Source: Gallibacter sp963558965
Lineage (GTDB): Bacteria > Bacillota > Clostridia > Peptostreptococcales > Anaerovoracaceae
Assembly (NCBI GenBank): GCA_963558965.1
Contig: CAUWIT010000007.1
Location: 1 to 64,000 of the forward strand
Reading direction: 5' to 3'
Length of the DNA stretch: 64,000 nt
Positions within the stretch are counted from its first letter, which is position 1; each line of letters opens with the position of its first letter. Below the pieces are notes generated by a model. That model was not told the DNA's origin, did not search any database, and saw only the letters and a list, made by a program, of their open reading frames with translations. The position numbers and the translations under genes were made by a program. Positions 16,411-26,678 of the stretch are shown here, piece after piece.

Positions 16411-18273
16411 ATGAAAAGCAATATATTGGATTACAATTTTCCTGATGACTTAAAAAAGATGAGTGTAGATGAAATGGAATTGCTGGCAATCCAAATAAGA
16501 GAATTTTTGGTTGATAAAGTTTCCAAAACTGGAGGCCATTTGGCTTCTAATCTTGGAGCAGTTGAGCTAACACTAGCTTTACACTACTTTTTCAACCCTC
16601 CAAAAGATAAGATTATATGGGATGTGGGACATCAATCTTATGTTCATAAAATCTTAACTGGCAGAGCAGATGCTTTTGACACTTTGAGAAAATTTAACGG
16701 TTTAAGTGGTTTTCCAAAAACTTGCGAAAGCGAATACGATGTTTATGACACAGGTCACAGCAGCAACTCCATATCTCTTGCAGCAGGTTTTGCAGCAACT
16801 AGAGATCTATCAGGAGATGACAACGAAATAATCGCAGTTATCGGCGACGGATCATTGACAGGAGGACTTTCTTACGAAGGATTAAACAACTTAGGCTACT
16901 CAAAATCAAAAGCCATAATAATTTTAAACGACAACGGGATGTCAATTGGACAAAATACAGGTGGACTTTCAAGACATCTTAGCAAAGTGAGAGTATCTAA
17001 AGGTTATCTTGATTTTAAATCAGGACTAGGACATGCTCTTAAAAAGGTACCAGCAGTTGGTGATAATTTATACAATGGAGTAAGTAAACTTAGAGACCAT
17101 TTAAAATACACACTAGTTGATGGTGTTATGTTTGAACAACTTGGATTTACTTATATGGGGCCTATTGACGGTCATGATATACATGATCTTTTATACAATT
17201 TTAAACTAGCAAAAGCCTCAAAAGATTCGGTTATTATGCATATTGTTACAAAAAAAGGTAAAGGATATGGCAACGCCGAAAGAAATCCAAGTAAATTCCA
17301 TGGTATTGGAGCATTTGATAAAACTACAGGAGAAGTATTATCAAAATCAAAATATAAAAGTTATTCTTCAGTATTTGGAGATAAATTAGTTGAATTAGCA
17401 GAGGAAAATGATAAGATTTTAGCTATTTCCGCTGCAATGGTCGAAGGCACAGGCTTAAAAGAATTTTTCAAAAAATATCCTAAGAGAAGTTTTGATGTAG
17501 GTATTGCCGAAGAACATGCGGTGGCATTTGCAGGAGCAGCTGCAAAAAACGGATATAAACCAGTAGTTGCAATTTATTCCACATTTTTACAGCGCGCTTA
17601 CGACAATATTATTATAGACGTTTGTTTGCAAAATGCCCCAGTAGTATTTGCAATAGATAGAGCAGGCAATGTAGGTGCAGATGGGGAAACTCATCACGGG
17701 TTATTTGATATCTCATATTTAAAAAACATACCTAACTTGCAAGTTTTATCGCCGGCAAATGGCAAAGAGCTAGAAGAAATGTTACAGTATGCTATTTCAT
17801 ACGATGGACCAATTGCAATTAGATATCCAAGAGGTGATGATGGCGGAATGACTCTTCCTGATGTCAAAGTTTCAGATGGAGCTTTAGAATTATCTCAAGG
17901 CAAAGACGGTCAAATTTGGGCCGTTGGCAATATGTTAAAAAATGCAATAGAAGCTGCTAAAATACTTGAAACACAAGGAATACAAGTAGGAGTAACAAAT
18001 GCTAGATGGATATCTCCTATGGATTATACAAAACTTGAAAAATCAGCAGAAGCAAATAAATACATATTTACAATTGAAGATGGAATAACTAAAGGTGGAT
18101 TTGGCGAATCCGTATCAGCATTTATATCAAGCAAAAAATTCGATACACATGTTTTAAACATAGGATGGCCAAGACAGTTTATAGACCATGGATCGACCGC
18201 AGAACTTATGGAAAAATACCAACTTGATCCAAAAAATCTAGCAGAAAGGATAAAAGAATTCATTGAAAGATAG
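16411..18273 (+). CDS. dxs: 1-deoxy-D-xylulose-5-phosphate synthase
   Basis: A 620-residue thiamine-diphosphate enzyme making DXP from pyruvate and glyceraldehyde-3-phosphate, the first step of the MEP pathway. Visible features are GHQSYVHKILTGR near 70, the TPP motif GDGSLTGG (about 146-153) continuing to NDNGMSIG, and the conserved DVGIAEEHAVAFA segment with the catalytic Glu near 370, plus ATYSTF-like AIYSTFLQRAYD. Length is normal. It is 18 nt after ispA, and tlyA starts within its last codons. Confidence 0.97.
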   Translation: MKSNILDYNFPDDLKKMSVDEMELLAIQIREFLVDKVSKTGGHLASNLGAVELTLALHYFFNPPKDKIIWDVGHQSYVHKILTGRADAFDTLRKFNGLSGFPKTCESEYDVYDTGHSSNSISLAAGFAATRDLSGDDNEIIAVIGDGSLTGGLSYEGLNNLGYSKSKAIIILNDNGMSIGQNTGGLSRHLSKVRVSKGYLDFKSGLGHALKKVPAVGDNLYNGVSKLRDHLKYTLVDGVMFEQLGFTYMGPIDGHDIHDLLYNFKLAKASKDSVIMHIVTKKGKGYGNAERNPSKFHGIGAFDKTTGEVLSKSKYKSYSSVFGDKLVELAEENDKILAISAAMVEGTGLKEFFKKYPKRSFDVGIAEEHAVAFAGAAAKNGYKPVVAIYSTFLQRAYDNIIIDVCLQNAPVVFAIDRAGNVGADGETHHGLFDISYLKNIPNLQVLSPANGKELEEMLQYAISYDGPIAIRYPRGDDGGMTLPDVKVSDGALELSQGKDGQIWAVGNMLKNAIEAAKILETQGIQVGVTNARWISPMDYTKLEKSAEANKYIFTIEDGITKGGFGESVSAFISSKKFDTHVLNIGWPRQFIDHGSTAELMEKYQLDPKNLAERIKEFIER

Positions 18274-19060
18274 ACTTGATGTGCTACTTGTAAACAAAGG
18301 ACTGTTTACAAGTAGAGAAAAAGCAAAAGCCGCAATTATGGCAGGTATAGTATACGTAGATGGACAAAAAGTAGATAAAGCAGGCACTTCAATAGATGTG
18401 ACAAGTGAAATATTTGTAAAAGAAAACTTATGTCCATATGTAAGCCGCGGCGGATTAAAATTAGAAAAAGCAATGGAGTTATTTAACTTCGATTTAGAAA
18501 ATACTATCTGTGTTGATATGGGCGCATCAACAGGAGGTTTTACTGATTGTATGCTACAAAAAGGTGCAAAAAAAGTTTATGCTATCGATGTAGGTTACGG
18601 TCAATTAGATTACAAACTTCGTATTGATGAGAGAGTTGTAAACATGGAAAAAACAAATATTAGATATATGGATACAGCTCTTATAAAAGAACCAGCAAAC
18701 TTTATTAGCATAGATGTTTCATTTATTTCATTATCACTGATTTTACCAGTTGCAGCAAAAGTACTTGCTGATGATGGCTCAATTGTTTGCTTAGTTAAGC
18801 CACAATTTGAAGCAGGAAGAGAGCAAGTAGGCAAAAAAGGTATAGTTAGAGATAAAAATGTACATAAAGAGGTAATAGAAAAAGTAGTATCTTTTGCAAA
18901 AGATAACAACCTTTATCCAGCAGGTTTAACATTTTCACCTGTTACAGGAGCAAAAGGAAATATTGAATACCTATTGTATTTGACTAAAACTCCAAATGAG
19001 CTACCAGTTGATGCAATAGATAACGTTGTTTCAGACTCTCACAGAGAGCTTGATAAATAG
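18263..19060 (+). CDS. tlyA: TlyA family rRNA (cytidine-2'-O)-methyltransferase
   Basis: A 265-residue protein with an N-terminal S4 RNA-binding domain (about 3-62, RLDVLLVNKGLFTSREKAK) and a FtsJ-like SAM methyltransferase domain with VDMGASTGGFTDCML (about 90-104) and the LVKPQFEAGRE motif near 190. Homologues methylate ribosomal RNA and are sometimes called hemolysins. It starts at TTG 18263, overlapping dxs by 11 nt; the S4 domain begins right after that codon, so no later start is reasonable. Neighbouring dxs-tlyA order is common in Firmicutes. Confidence 0.92.
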   Translation: MKDRLDVLLVNKGLFTSREKAKAAIMAGIVYVDGQKVDKAGTSIDVTSEIFVKENLCPYVSRGGLKLEKAMELFNFDLENTICVDMGASTGGFTDCMLQKGAKKVYAIDVGYGQLDYKLRIDERVVNMEKTNIRYMDTALIKEPANFISIDVSFISLSLILPVAAKVLADDGSIVCLVKPQFEAGREQVGKKGIVRDKNVHKEVIEKVVSFAKDNNLYPAGLTFSPVTGAKGNIEYLLYLTKTPNELPVDAIDNVVSDSHRELDK

Positions 19061-19100
19061 TCACTTATATCATTTATTATTTTAAAAAGGAGAGAACAAA

Positions 19101-20297
19101 ATGGAACTATCAAACAGAGTGCAAGCAATGCAATTTTCACCAATCAGAAAATTCAATCCAATCGCTCAGAAGGCAAAAGACAATGGTAAAAAAGTTTATC
19201 ATCTAAACATCGGTCAGCCAGATGTTGAAACACCAGCATGTTTTATGGAAGCTATTAAAAACTTTGATCAAAAAGTTATCGCTTATGCTGAATCAGGTGG
19301 ATTAACTGTTTTACAGGATGCTATTATTGACTATTTTAAACAGTACAATATGGATTACACAAGAGATGATATCATTATTACATCTGGTGGTTCAGAAGCA
19401 TTAACTATGATATTTTTAACAATTATAAATGATGGAGACGAGATTTTAATCCCTGAGCCATTCTACACAAACTACCACACATTTGCTACTTCAGCAGGCG
19501 GTAAAGTTGTACCTATTACTACAAAAGCAGAAGATGGTTACCACTATGCTAAAAGAGAACAGATCGAAGCAGCTATTACTCCAAACACAAAAGCTATCTG
19601 CTGTATTTCACCAGGAAACCCAACTGGTACAGTTTTAACTTTAGATGAAATCAAACTAATCGGAGAAATCGCTAAAGAACATGACCTATACATTATCGCA
19701 GACGAAGTATACAGAGAATTTGCTTATGATGGTAGAGAAGCTACTTCATTTGGAATGGTAGATGATATCGCTGACAGAGTTATTATCGTTGACTCTGTAT
19801 CAAAGAGATTCTCAGCTTGCGGAGCTAGAGTTGGTTGCGTAGTTTCAAAAAACAAAGATGTAATGCAGGGAATTATGAAAATTGCACAGGGTAGACTTTG
19901 CGTACCAACAGTAGACCAGATTGGTGCAGCTGCTCTTTATAAATTACCATCTTCATACTACGATGAAGTAAAAGCAGAATACTGCGCAAGAAGAGATGTA
20001 GTTTACGAAGAACTAATGAAAATTCCTGGAGTTGTTTGTCAGAAACCAGGTGGATCATTCTATATCACAGCTAAACTTCCAGTAGACAACATTGAAGATT
20101 TCCTAATGTTCTTACTAGAAGAGTTTGAAGACAACGGTGAAACAGTTATGTTCGCACCAGCTGAAGGCTTCTATGCTACACCAGGTTTAGGTAAAGACGA
20201 AATGCGTATCGCTTACGTATTAAATCAGGAAGATATGAGAAGAGGCGTAGAACTAATTAGACTAGGTCTAGAAGCTTACAACAAAAAGAATAAATAA
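19101..20297 (+). CDS. PLP-dependent class I/II aminotransferase
   Basis: A 398-residue fold-type I aminotransferase resembling aspartate-type enzymes. Landmarks: HLNIGQPDVETP (34-45), SGGSEALTM, SPGNPTG with N173, DEVYREF with D201 and Y204, and the PLP Lys K235 in SVSKRFSACGARVG. Codon use is strongly biased, similar to dnaK and unlike its neighbours, which suggests high expression. AAGGAG precedes the ATG. Aspartate is the most likely amino donor, but the substrate cannot be fixed from sequence alone. Confidence 0.9.
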   Translation: MELSNRVQAMQFSPIRKFNPIAQKAKDNGKKVYHLNIGQPDVETPACFMEAIKNFDQKVIAYAESGGLTVLQDAIIDYFKQYNMDYTRDDIIITSGGSEALTMIFLTIINDGDEILIPEPFYTNYHTFATSAGGKVVPITTKAEDGYHYAKREQIEAAITPNTKAICCISPGNPTGTVLTLDEIKLIGEIAKEHDLYIIADEVYREFAYDGREATSFGMVDDIADRVIIVDSVSKRFSACGARVGCVVSKNKDVMQGIMKIAQGRLCVPTVDQIGAAALYKLPSSYYDEVKAEYCARRDVVYEELMKIPGVVCQKPGGSFYITAKLPVDNIEDFLMFLLEEFEDNGETVMFAPAEGFYATPGLGKDEMRIAYVLNQEDMRRGVELIRLGLEAYNKKNK

Positions 20298-20330
20298 ATT
20301 TACGAAGTGAAATAAGGAGGAATTTAATTT

Positions 20331-22802
20331 ATGGCATTATCACCAATGATGCAACAGTATATTAATATTAAAGAAGAATATAAAGATTGTATTTTGTTTT
20401 TTAGGCTCGGAGATTTTTACGAGATGTTTTTCGATGATGCTATAAAAGCCTCCAAAGAACTTGAACTAACATTGACAGGCAAAAATTGCGGAATGAAAGA
20501 GAGAGCACCTATGTGCGGAGTTCCTTTTCATTCCGCTGATGCCTATATTGCTAAACTTGTAGAAAAAGGATATAAAGTTGCTATTTGTGAACAAGTTGAA
20601 AATCCTTCTCAAACTAAAGGTCTAGTTAAAAGAGAAGTTGTTCAAATAGTTACACCTGGTACAGTAACTAACAGCAGTAGTCTTGTGGAAGTTGAAAACA
20701 ACTTTTTAGCTTCTGTATTTGTCGACAAAGATTTTATCGGCTTTTCATACTGTGATATTACTACAGGTGAAATAAATGCAAGCGAATTTAGAGGAGAAAA
20801 TTGTCACAACACTCTTTTAAATGAAATTGTAAGAGTGCAGCCAAAGGAAATTTTAATCAATGAAGAGGCTGACCTTTATATCGATATAGAAAATATCAAG
20901 ATTTATGCCGATTGCTTTATAACTGTTTTAAATACAAACTATTATGGCAAAACTTCACTTGAAAAAGCTATATTAAGACAATTTGAAAACTCATCTCTAA
21001 TAGGTCTTGGTATTGAAGATAAATCTGGACTAATAGGAGCTTTAGGTGCACAGCTTCTTTACTTGTTTGAAACACAAAAACAAAACCTTGCCAATATTAC
21101 TAGCTTAAATATTTACACAGTTGGAAATAGTATGGCTTTGGATAAAGCAACAATTAAAAACTTAGAATTAACAGAAACTTTATTTGAAAAAAAGGTTCAA
21201 GGTTCATTGTTAGGTGTACTTGATAAAACTCATACAGCTATGGGTGGCCGAAAAATAAAACAGTGGCTTAGAGAACCTTTAAATAATTTAGAAGAAATCA
21301 AAATGCGTCTTGATTGTGTAGAGTATCTAGTTGATGAATTTATGGTACGAAACAATATAAAAGAAAGTCTTAAAGCTATTTATGATTTTGAGAGACTTGC
21401 AAGCCGCATAGCTTATGGTAGCGCTAATGGCAAAGATTTGGCAGCTTTAAAAAGTTCCCTTTACGTGTTACCAGAAATAAAATATGATATTGAAAATACT
21501 GACATCGAGTTATTGGATAAATTAGATGATGAACTTGATGTTTTAGAAGATATACATGACTTAATAGAAAATGCTATTGTTGATGATCCTCCATTTTCCG
21601 TAAGAGAAGGAGGCATAATAAAAGTAGGATACAGTCAAGAGTTAGACCAATTGAAAGATTCCATAAAGGATGCACAAGAATGGATTTCAAATCTAGAAAA
21701 TGTGGAAAGAGAGAAAACTGGCATTCCTAATTTAAAAGTTGGATATAACAAAGTCTTTGGCTACTATCTTGACGTTACTAAGTCACATATGGAAAAAGTG
21801 CCAGAGCACTACATCAGAAAACAAACTTTAGCGAATTCCGAAAGATACATAACGCCGGAGTTAAAGGAAACAGAAGCCTTGGTTTTAAACGCCGAAGGCA
21901 AAATCAATGAAAAAGAATATCAGCTTTTTACTGAAATCAGAGAAAAAATTAAAACTCAAATTTTGCGAATACAAAAAACCTCAAAAGCGATTTCAACTTT
22001 GGATGTGTTGACTTCTTTTGCAGAGGTAAGTTACAACAACGGATATGTTAAACCTGAAATGACTGACAGCGATCAAATTATAATTGAAAAAGGTAGACAT
22101 CCGGTTATAGAACAAACTGTAAAAGACGGTGTTTTTGTTGCAAACGATGTTTATTTAAACAGAGATGAAGCATCGTTGCTGCTGATTACCGGTCCAAATA
22201 TGTCTGGAAAATCAACTTATATGAGACAGACAGCTCTAATCGTTTTAATGGCTCAATCAGGATGTTTTGTTCCATGCGAAATGGCTAAAATCGGTTTAGT
22301 GGACAGGATTTTCACTCGTATAGGTGCCAGCGACAATTTAGCTGGTGGTCAAAGCACGTTTTATGTTGAAATGAGCGAACTTGCGTATATTTTAAACAAT
22401 GCAACTAGCAAAAGTTTAGTGATTTTAGATGAGATAGGCAGAGGCACAAGCACTTACGATGGGCTTTCAATTGCTTGGGCAGTTGCCGAATACCTTTGCA
22501 AGTCAGATAAAAAAATACGAACATTGTTTGCATCTCATTATCACGAGTTAACTGCTCTTGAAAAAACTACTATGGGCTTTAAAAACTTAAATGTTGATGT
22601 TGCAGAGGAGAATGGCAATATTGTCTTTTTGCACAAGATTGTTGAAGGTAGTGCATCTAGAAGCTACGGCATACATGTAGCCAAAATAGCTGGAGTGCCA
22701 AAGGAACTGCTGGAACGTGCTGAAGAAAAACTTGATGAACTGGAAAACAATGACAATAAAAAGCTGGATTTTCAAGAAGAACAAATTTCATTTAAATTTT
22801 AG
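20331..22802 (+). CDS. mutS: DNA mismatch repair protein MutS
   Basis: An 823-residue MutS1. The mismatch-reading Phe-x-Glu motif is in GDFYEMF (F29, E31). The core, clamp and lever domains follow, then the ATPase with Walker A GPNMSGKST (about 620-628), DEIGRGTSTYDG and SHYHELTAL. It recognises mispairs and recruits MutL, whose gene begins 7 nt downstream. An AGGAGG site precedes the ATG. Confidence 0.98.
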   Translation: MALSPMMQQYINIKEEYKDCILFFRLGDFYEMFFDDAIKASKELELTLTGKNCGMKERAPMCGVPFHSADAYIAKLVEKGYKVAICEQVENPSQTKGLVKREVVQIVTPGTVTNSSSLVEVENNFLASVFVDKDFIGFSYCDITTGEINASEFRGENCHNTLLNEIVRVQPKEILINEEADLYIDIENIKIYADCFITVLNTNYYGKTSLEKAILRQFENSSLIGLGIEDKSGLIGALGAQLLYLFETQKQNLANITSLNIYTVGNSMALDKATIKNLELTETLFEKKVQGSLLGVLDKTHTAMGGRKIKQWLREPLNNLEEIKMRLDCVEYLVDEFMVRNNIKESLKAIYDFERLASRIAYGSANGKDLAALKSSLYVLPEIKYDIENTDIELLDKLDDELDVLEDIHDLIENAIVDDPPFSVREGGIIKVGYSQELDQLKDSIKDAQEWISNLENVEREKTGIPNLKVGYNKVFGYYLDVTKSHMEKVPEHYIRKQTLANSERYITPELKETEALVLNAEGKINEKEYQLFTEIREKIKTQILRIQKTSKAISTLDVLTSFAEVSYNNGYVKPEMTDSDQIIIEKGRHPVIEQTVKDGVFVANDVYLNRDEASLLLITGPNMSGKSTYMRQTALIVLMAQSGCFVPCEMAKIGLVDRIFTRIGASDNLAGGQSTFYVEMSELAYILNNATSKSLVILDEIGRGTSTYDGLSIAWAVAEYLCKSDKKIRTLFASHYHELTALEKTTMGFKNLNVDVAEENGNIVFLHKIVEGSASRSYGIHVAKIAGVPKELLERAEEKLDELENNDNKKLDFQEEQISFKF

Positions 22803-22809
22803 GTAAATT

Positions 22810-24654
22810 ATGATAAGAGTATTAGATAAAAGTATAGCAGATAAAATTGCAGCAGGAGAGGTTGTTGAACGACCTCTTTCTATTATAAAAGAACTAGTTG
22901 AAAATTCTATTGATGCATGTGCAACTAAAATTGTAGTTGAAATAAAAGATGGAGGTAAAACTTATATAAGAGTTACCGATGACGGAGTAGGTATTGAACC
23001 AGAAGATTGTGAAAAAGCTTTTATGAGACATGCTACTTCTAAAATACAATCTGCCGAAGATTTAAATCGCATTAGCACCTTAGGTTTTAGAGGTGAAGCT
23101 TTAGCTAGTATCTGCGCCGTGTCTAGAACAGAACTTTTAACTAAAAAGAAAGAACTAAAAACAGGTAAAAGAATACTTATAGAGGGAGGTCAAATAGTTG
23201 AAAACCAAATGTACGGATGTCCAGATGGTACAACTATGGTAGTAAGAGACTTATTTTACAATACACCTGCTCGACTTAAGTTTTTAAAATCGAAAAAAAC
23301 CGAAAGCAGTGCAGTTGTTGAATTTGTAACTCAAATAGCTCTTGCTTATCCTCAAATAAAAATACGTATGATCAACAATGACAAAATACTTTTTGCTACA
23401 AATGGAAAAGGCGATAGACTTAAAACTATTGAGACTTTAACAAGCAAAGTACATACTTCAGCTTTGATACCATTTAAGTATGAAAATCAAGGCATTCATT
23501 TAGAAGGATACGTATCTGGACCTGGAGAAAGTAAAAGTTCTAGAAAAAATCAAATATTTTTTGTAAATGGCAGAGTAGTAAATAGCAAAGTTATAGAAAA
23601 GGGAATTAATCAAGCATACAGCGATAGACTTTTTGAAGGAAGGTTCCCAATTTGTTATTTATTTTTAAATGTTGAACCAGAAACAATGGATGTAAATATC
23701 CATCCTAATAAAAAAGAAGTAAGGTTCTATGACGAAACAGTAATTTCAGAAACTGTGAGAAGTGGTATAATAACAGCATTGAATTCAGTAGATGCTGTAC
23801 CGGAAATAAAAGAAAAACCTCTGCAGCAAAATATTTTCAAAGAAGCCATAAACGAAAAACCTGTTGAACAACAGATCGATACAAACATGGTAACTAAAAG
23901 TATTGACGTTTTAGCAAACTTTGAGAAAAAACGTAAATTAGACAATTATAATTCAGACAGAGATTTAGATATTATAAAAGAAAAAGTTGACATAAATAAT
24001 ATATTGACTACTTATGAAAAAAACAGTCAAACAGTAGAAGAAACACCAAAAGTCGAAGTTAGACAGCAAATGAAATTTGATTTTACAAAGTTAAAAATCG
24101 TAGGTCAGTTTTTCAATACCTACATAGAACTTTGCGATGACGATACAATCTATTTTATAGATCAACATGCTGCTCACGAACGTGTCTTTTTCGAAAAATT
24201 TTTAAATCAGTACAATGAAAGTGAAAAACACAGTCAACAAATTATGATACCGATTATGCTAAATGTAAATCACAGCGATAAAGAGTGTGAAGAACAGTGG
24301 CTAAAAGTTCTAAGAAAGGTAGGTTTTACAATAGAAGAATTCGGCCCTCTTTCATATAGAGTAACAGAAATTCCAATGTTTTTTAAACTTACTGAAGCAA
24401 CTGATTTTCTAAATGATTACATAGATAGCATAGGAGATTACAAAGACTTTGAGGATAAAAAAACATTAGATAAAATTGCAACAAAAGCTTGCAAAGCTGC
24501 AATTAAAGCAAACGATAAAATTTCTACAGAAGAAATAAAAAGCTTATTAAAAGATATGAGCTATTGTGATAATCCTTTTTCTTGTCCTCATGGCAGACCA
24601 GTTTTTATAAAAATAACTAAATCAGATATGGAAAAGAGATTTAAAAGAACATGA
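22810..24654 (+). CDS. mutL: DNA mismatch repair endonuclease MutL
   Basis: A 614-residue GHKL ATPase: N-terminal IAAGEVVERPLSIIKELVENS, DDGVGI and TLGFRGEALASI. A variable linker (about 335-430) leads to the C-terminal dimerisation/endonuclease domain with the metal motif DQHAAHERVFFEKF (about 451), the ACKAAIKAND motif and the final CPHGRP motif. This is the nicking-type MutL expected in an organism without MutH. It is 7 nt after mutS, and its TGA overlaps the miaA ATG. Confidence 0.97.
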   Translation: MIRVLDKSIADKIAAGEVVERPLSIIKELVENSIDACATKIVVEIKDGGKTYIRVTDDGVGIEPEDCEKAFMRHATSKIQSAEDLNRISTLGFRGEALASICAVSRTELLTKKKELKTGKRILIEGGQIVENQMYGCPDGTTMVVRDLFYNTPARLKFLKSKKTESSAVVEFVTQIALAYPQIKIRMINNDKILFATNGKGDRLKTIETLTSKVHTSALIPFKYENQGIHLEGYVSGPGESKSSRKNQIFFVNGRVVNSKVIEKGINQAYSDRLFEGRFPICYLFLNVEPETMDVNIHPNKKEVRFYDETVISETVRSGIITALNSVDAVPEIKEKPLQQNIFKEAINEKPVEQQIDTNMVTKSIDVLANFEKKRKLDNYNSDRDLDIIKEKVDINNILTTYEKNSQTVEETPKVEVRQQMKFDFTKLKIVGQFFNTYIELCDDDTIYFIDQHAAHERVFFEKFLNQYNESEKHSQQIMIPIMLNVNHSDKECEEQWLKVLRKVGFTIEEFGPLSYRVTEIPMFFKLTEATDFLNDYIDSIGDYKDFEDKKTLDKIATKACKAAIKANDKISTEEIKSLLKDMSYCDNPFSCPHGRPVFIKITKSDMEKRFKRT

Positions 24655-25565
24655 GTAAGATTATAGTAGTAGCAGGGCCTACAGCTGTAGGCAAAACAGA
24701 ATACGCAATAGAAATCGCAAAAGCTTTCAATGGAGAAATAGTTTCTTGTGATTCAATGCAGCTATATAAATACATGGATATTGGTTCTGCAAAACCAACA
24801 CCAGAAGAACAGGCAGCAGTTAAACACTATCTTGTCGATGAGATAGATCCAAAAGAAGAATTTTCTGTTGCTATTTATCAAAAAATGGCCAAAGAAGCCA
24901 TTAGCGAAATTTTAGAAAAAGGCAAAATCCCTGTAATTGCAGGAGGTACAGGACTTTATCTAAATTCTATACTGTATGATATGGATTTTGGCAAAACAAA
25001 TATGGATAAAGGTATAAGAGCCAAATATGAGGAACTTGCTTACAAGCAAGGTGTAGATGCACTTTATGATATTTTAAAAGAAAAAGATCCTGATGCAGCA
25101 AAAAGAATACACAAAAACAATGTAAAAAAAGTTATTAGAGCTATAGAAGCAGTTGAAGTTTCAGGCAAAAAATTAAATGACTTTAAAAATGATATTAAAC
25201 CTAATACGGATTATGATCCTATTATGATTTGTCTAAACAGAGACAGAGAAGAATTATACGATAGGATTAATAGAAGAGTAGATATCCTAGTTGAAAAAGG
25301 ATTGTTAGACGAAGTAAAAAACCTAATGGATATGGGATTTACTTCTGAAAATATAGCTATGAAAGGTATTGGATACAAGGAAATAATCGATTATTTCAAT
25401 GGACAATACGATTTGGATTATGCGATTGAACTTGTAAAGAGAAATACTCGCAGATATGCAAAGCGCCAAATAACTTGGTTTAAGCGTTATGAAGATATGA
25501 AGTGGTTTAATTTATCTGAAACAACTTTAGAGGAAATTATTTCATGGATAAAAAGAAGTATGTAA
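24651..25565 (+). CDS. miaA: tRNA dimethylallyltransferase MiaA
   Basis: A 304-residue enzyme adding a dimethylallyl group to A37 of tRNAs reading UNN codons. The P-loop GPTAVGKT lies at 9-16, followed by SCDSMQLYKYMDIGSAKP and the GGTGLYLNSI segment near 96-105; the C-terminal QITWFKR motif is present. Its start overlaps the mutL stop (ATGA) and its end overlaps the recombinase gene by 22 nt. Confidence 0.97.
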   Translation: MSKIIVVAGPTAVGKTEYAIEIAKAFNGEIVSCDSMQLYKYMDIGSAKPTPEEQAAVKHYLVDEIDPKEEFSVAIYQKMAKEAISEILEKGKIPVIAGGTGLYLNSILYDMDFGKTNMDKGIRAKYEELAYKQGVDALYDILKEKDPDAAKRIHKNNVKKVIRAIEAVEVSGKKLNDFKNDIKPNTDYDPIMICLNRDREELYDRINRRVDILVEKGLLDEVKNLMDMGFTSENIAMKGIGYKEIIDYFNGQYDLDYAIELVKRNTRRYAKRQITWFKRYEDMKWFNLSETTLEEIISWIKRSM

Positions 25566-26671
25566 AAATACAAAACAAAAGTGACAAACCGGATAATATA
25601 GTTTTAAAAGAATACGAAATAACAAGTCAGTGCGAAGCTTTAGAAAAGCAGATGCCAAACTTTTTAAGAGGGTATTTTGCATATTTAAAAGGAAATGTTC
25701 TCCCTATGACAAGACTTGCCTATCTACATGATGTTATGTTCTTTTTCAATTATCTTATAAAAGAGACAGATTTAACAAATGCAGATGTGCCCAAAAATAT
25801 TACATTGGAAGAACTAAACAATATAAAGGCTGTAGATGTAAATATATTTATAGATTATTGTCGAAAATATACAATCGAAAATGACAAAGCAGTTTATGTT
25901 TATGAAAACAACAATAAATCTTTAGCTCGCAAAAAATCATCTATTTCCGTTATGTTTAAGCAACTTTATAGAGATGAATTAGTTGAAAAAAATATAACAG
26001 ACGGGTTTGATCCAATTAGACTTCCCAAGTCTGGTGAAAAAGAAATCAAGGCTTTAGAAGATGATGAAGTTATGATTATGTTAGATGCAGTATCTACCGG
26101 TGCAGGTTTGACGAAAAAGGAACATCAGTACTGGGAAAAAACTAAAAAGCGCGACAAAGCCATTCTTATACTATTTTTAACATATGGCTTGCGATTATCC
26201 GAACTCCAACAGCTTAATATCTCATCTTTTAATTTTAGAAGGGGAGAATTTAAGATATACCGCAAACGCGGAAAAGAGTCAATTATGCCATTGAATGAGT
26301 CGGTAACAATGGTTGTAAATGATTACATCGAAAATGAAAGAAAAGAAATTGAAGATGAAGACGCTCTGTTTTTATCACTTCAAGGTAAGAGAATGACAGA
26401 TAGGCAAATTCGTCAGCTTGTTAAAAAATACACATCTATCGGGTTAAACACTTCTCGAAGTGCTGGCTACAGTCCTCACAAATTAAGGGCAACAACAGCC
26501 ACAAGTTTAATTGCAAGAGGCAACTCGATATTTGATGTACAAGCACTTTTAGATCACGAACAAGTTACAACTACACAGCTTTATGCTTCCCATAAAAAAA
26601 ATGTAAAACGAGATTTAGTAAAAGATTTCGAATGGGAAAAAGAAAGAAGAGAAGGTTTAAATAAGGAGTAA
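25544..26671 (+). CDS. Tyrosine recombinase/integrase (XerC/D-like)
   Basis: A 375-residue site-specific recombinase. An N-terminal SAM-like core-binding domain (about 35-155) precedes the catalytic domain, with the complete pentad visible: R217 (YGLRLSEL), K244 (KRGKES), H312 and R315 (PHKLRAT), H338 (LLDHEQ), and the nucleophile Y347 (TQLYASH). It begins inside the 3' end of miaA and is followed closely by a housekeeping gene, so it is part of the operon rather than a mobile-element integrase. Its target is unknown; a dif-like site or an inverting promoter are possibilities. Confidence 0.88.
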   Translation: MDKKKYVKIQNKSDKPDNIVLKEYEITSQCEALEKQMPNFLRGYFAYLKGNVLPMTRLAYLHDVMFFFNYLIKETDLTNADVPKNITLEELNNIKAVDVNIFIDYCRKYTIENDKAVYVYENNNKSLARKKSSISVMFKQLYRDELVEKNITDGFDPIRLPKSGEKEIKALEDDEVMIMLDAVSTGAGLTKKEHQYWEKTKKRDKAILILFLTYGLRLSELQQLNISSFNFRRGEFKIYRKRGKESIMPLNESVTMVVNDYIENERKEIEDEDALFLSLQGKRMTDRQIRQLVKKYTSIGLNTSRSAGYSPHKLRATTATSLIARGNSIFDVQALLDHEQVTTTQLYASHKKNVKRDLVKDFEWEKERREGLNKE

Positions 26672-26678
26672 AAAATAA

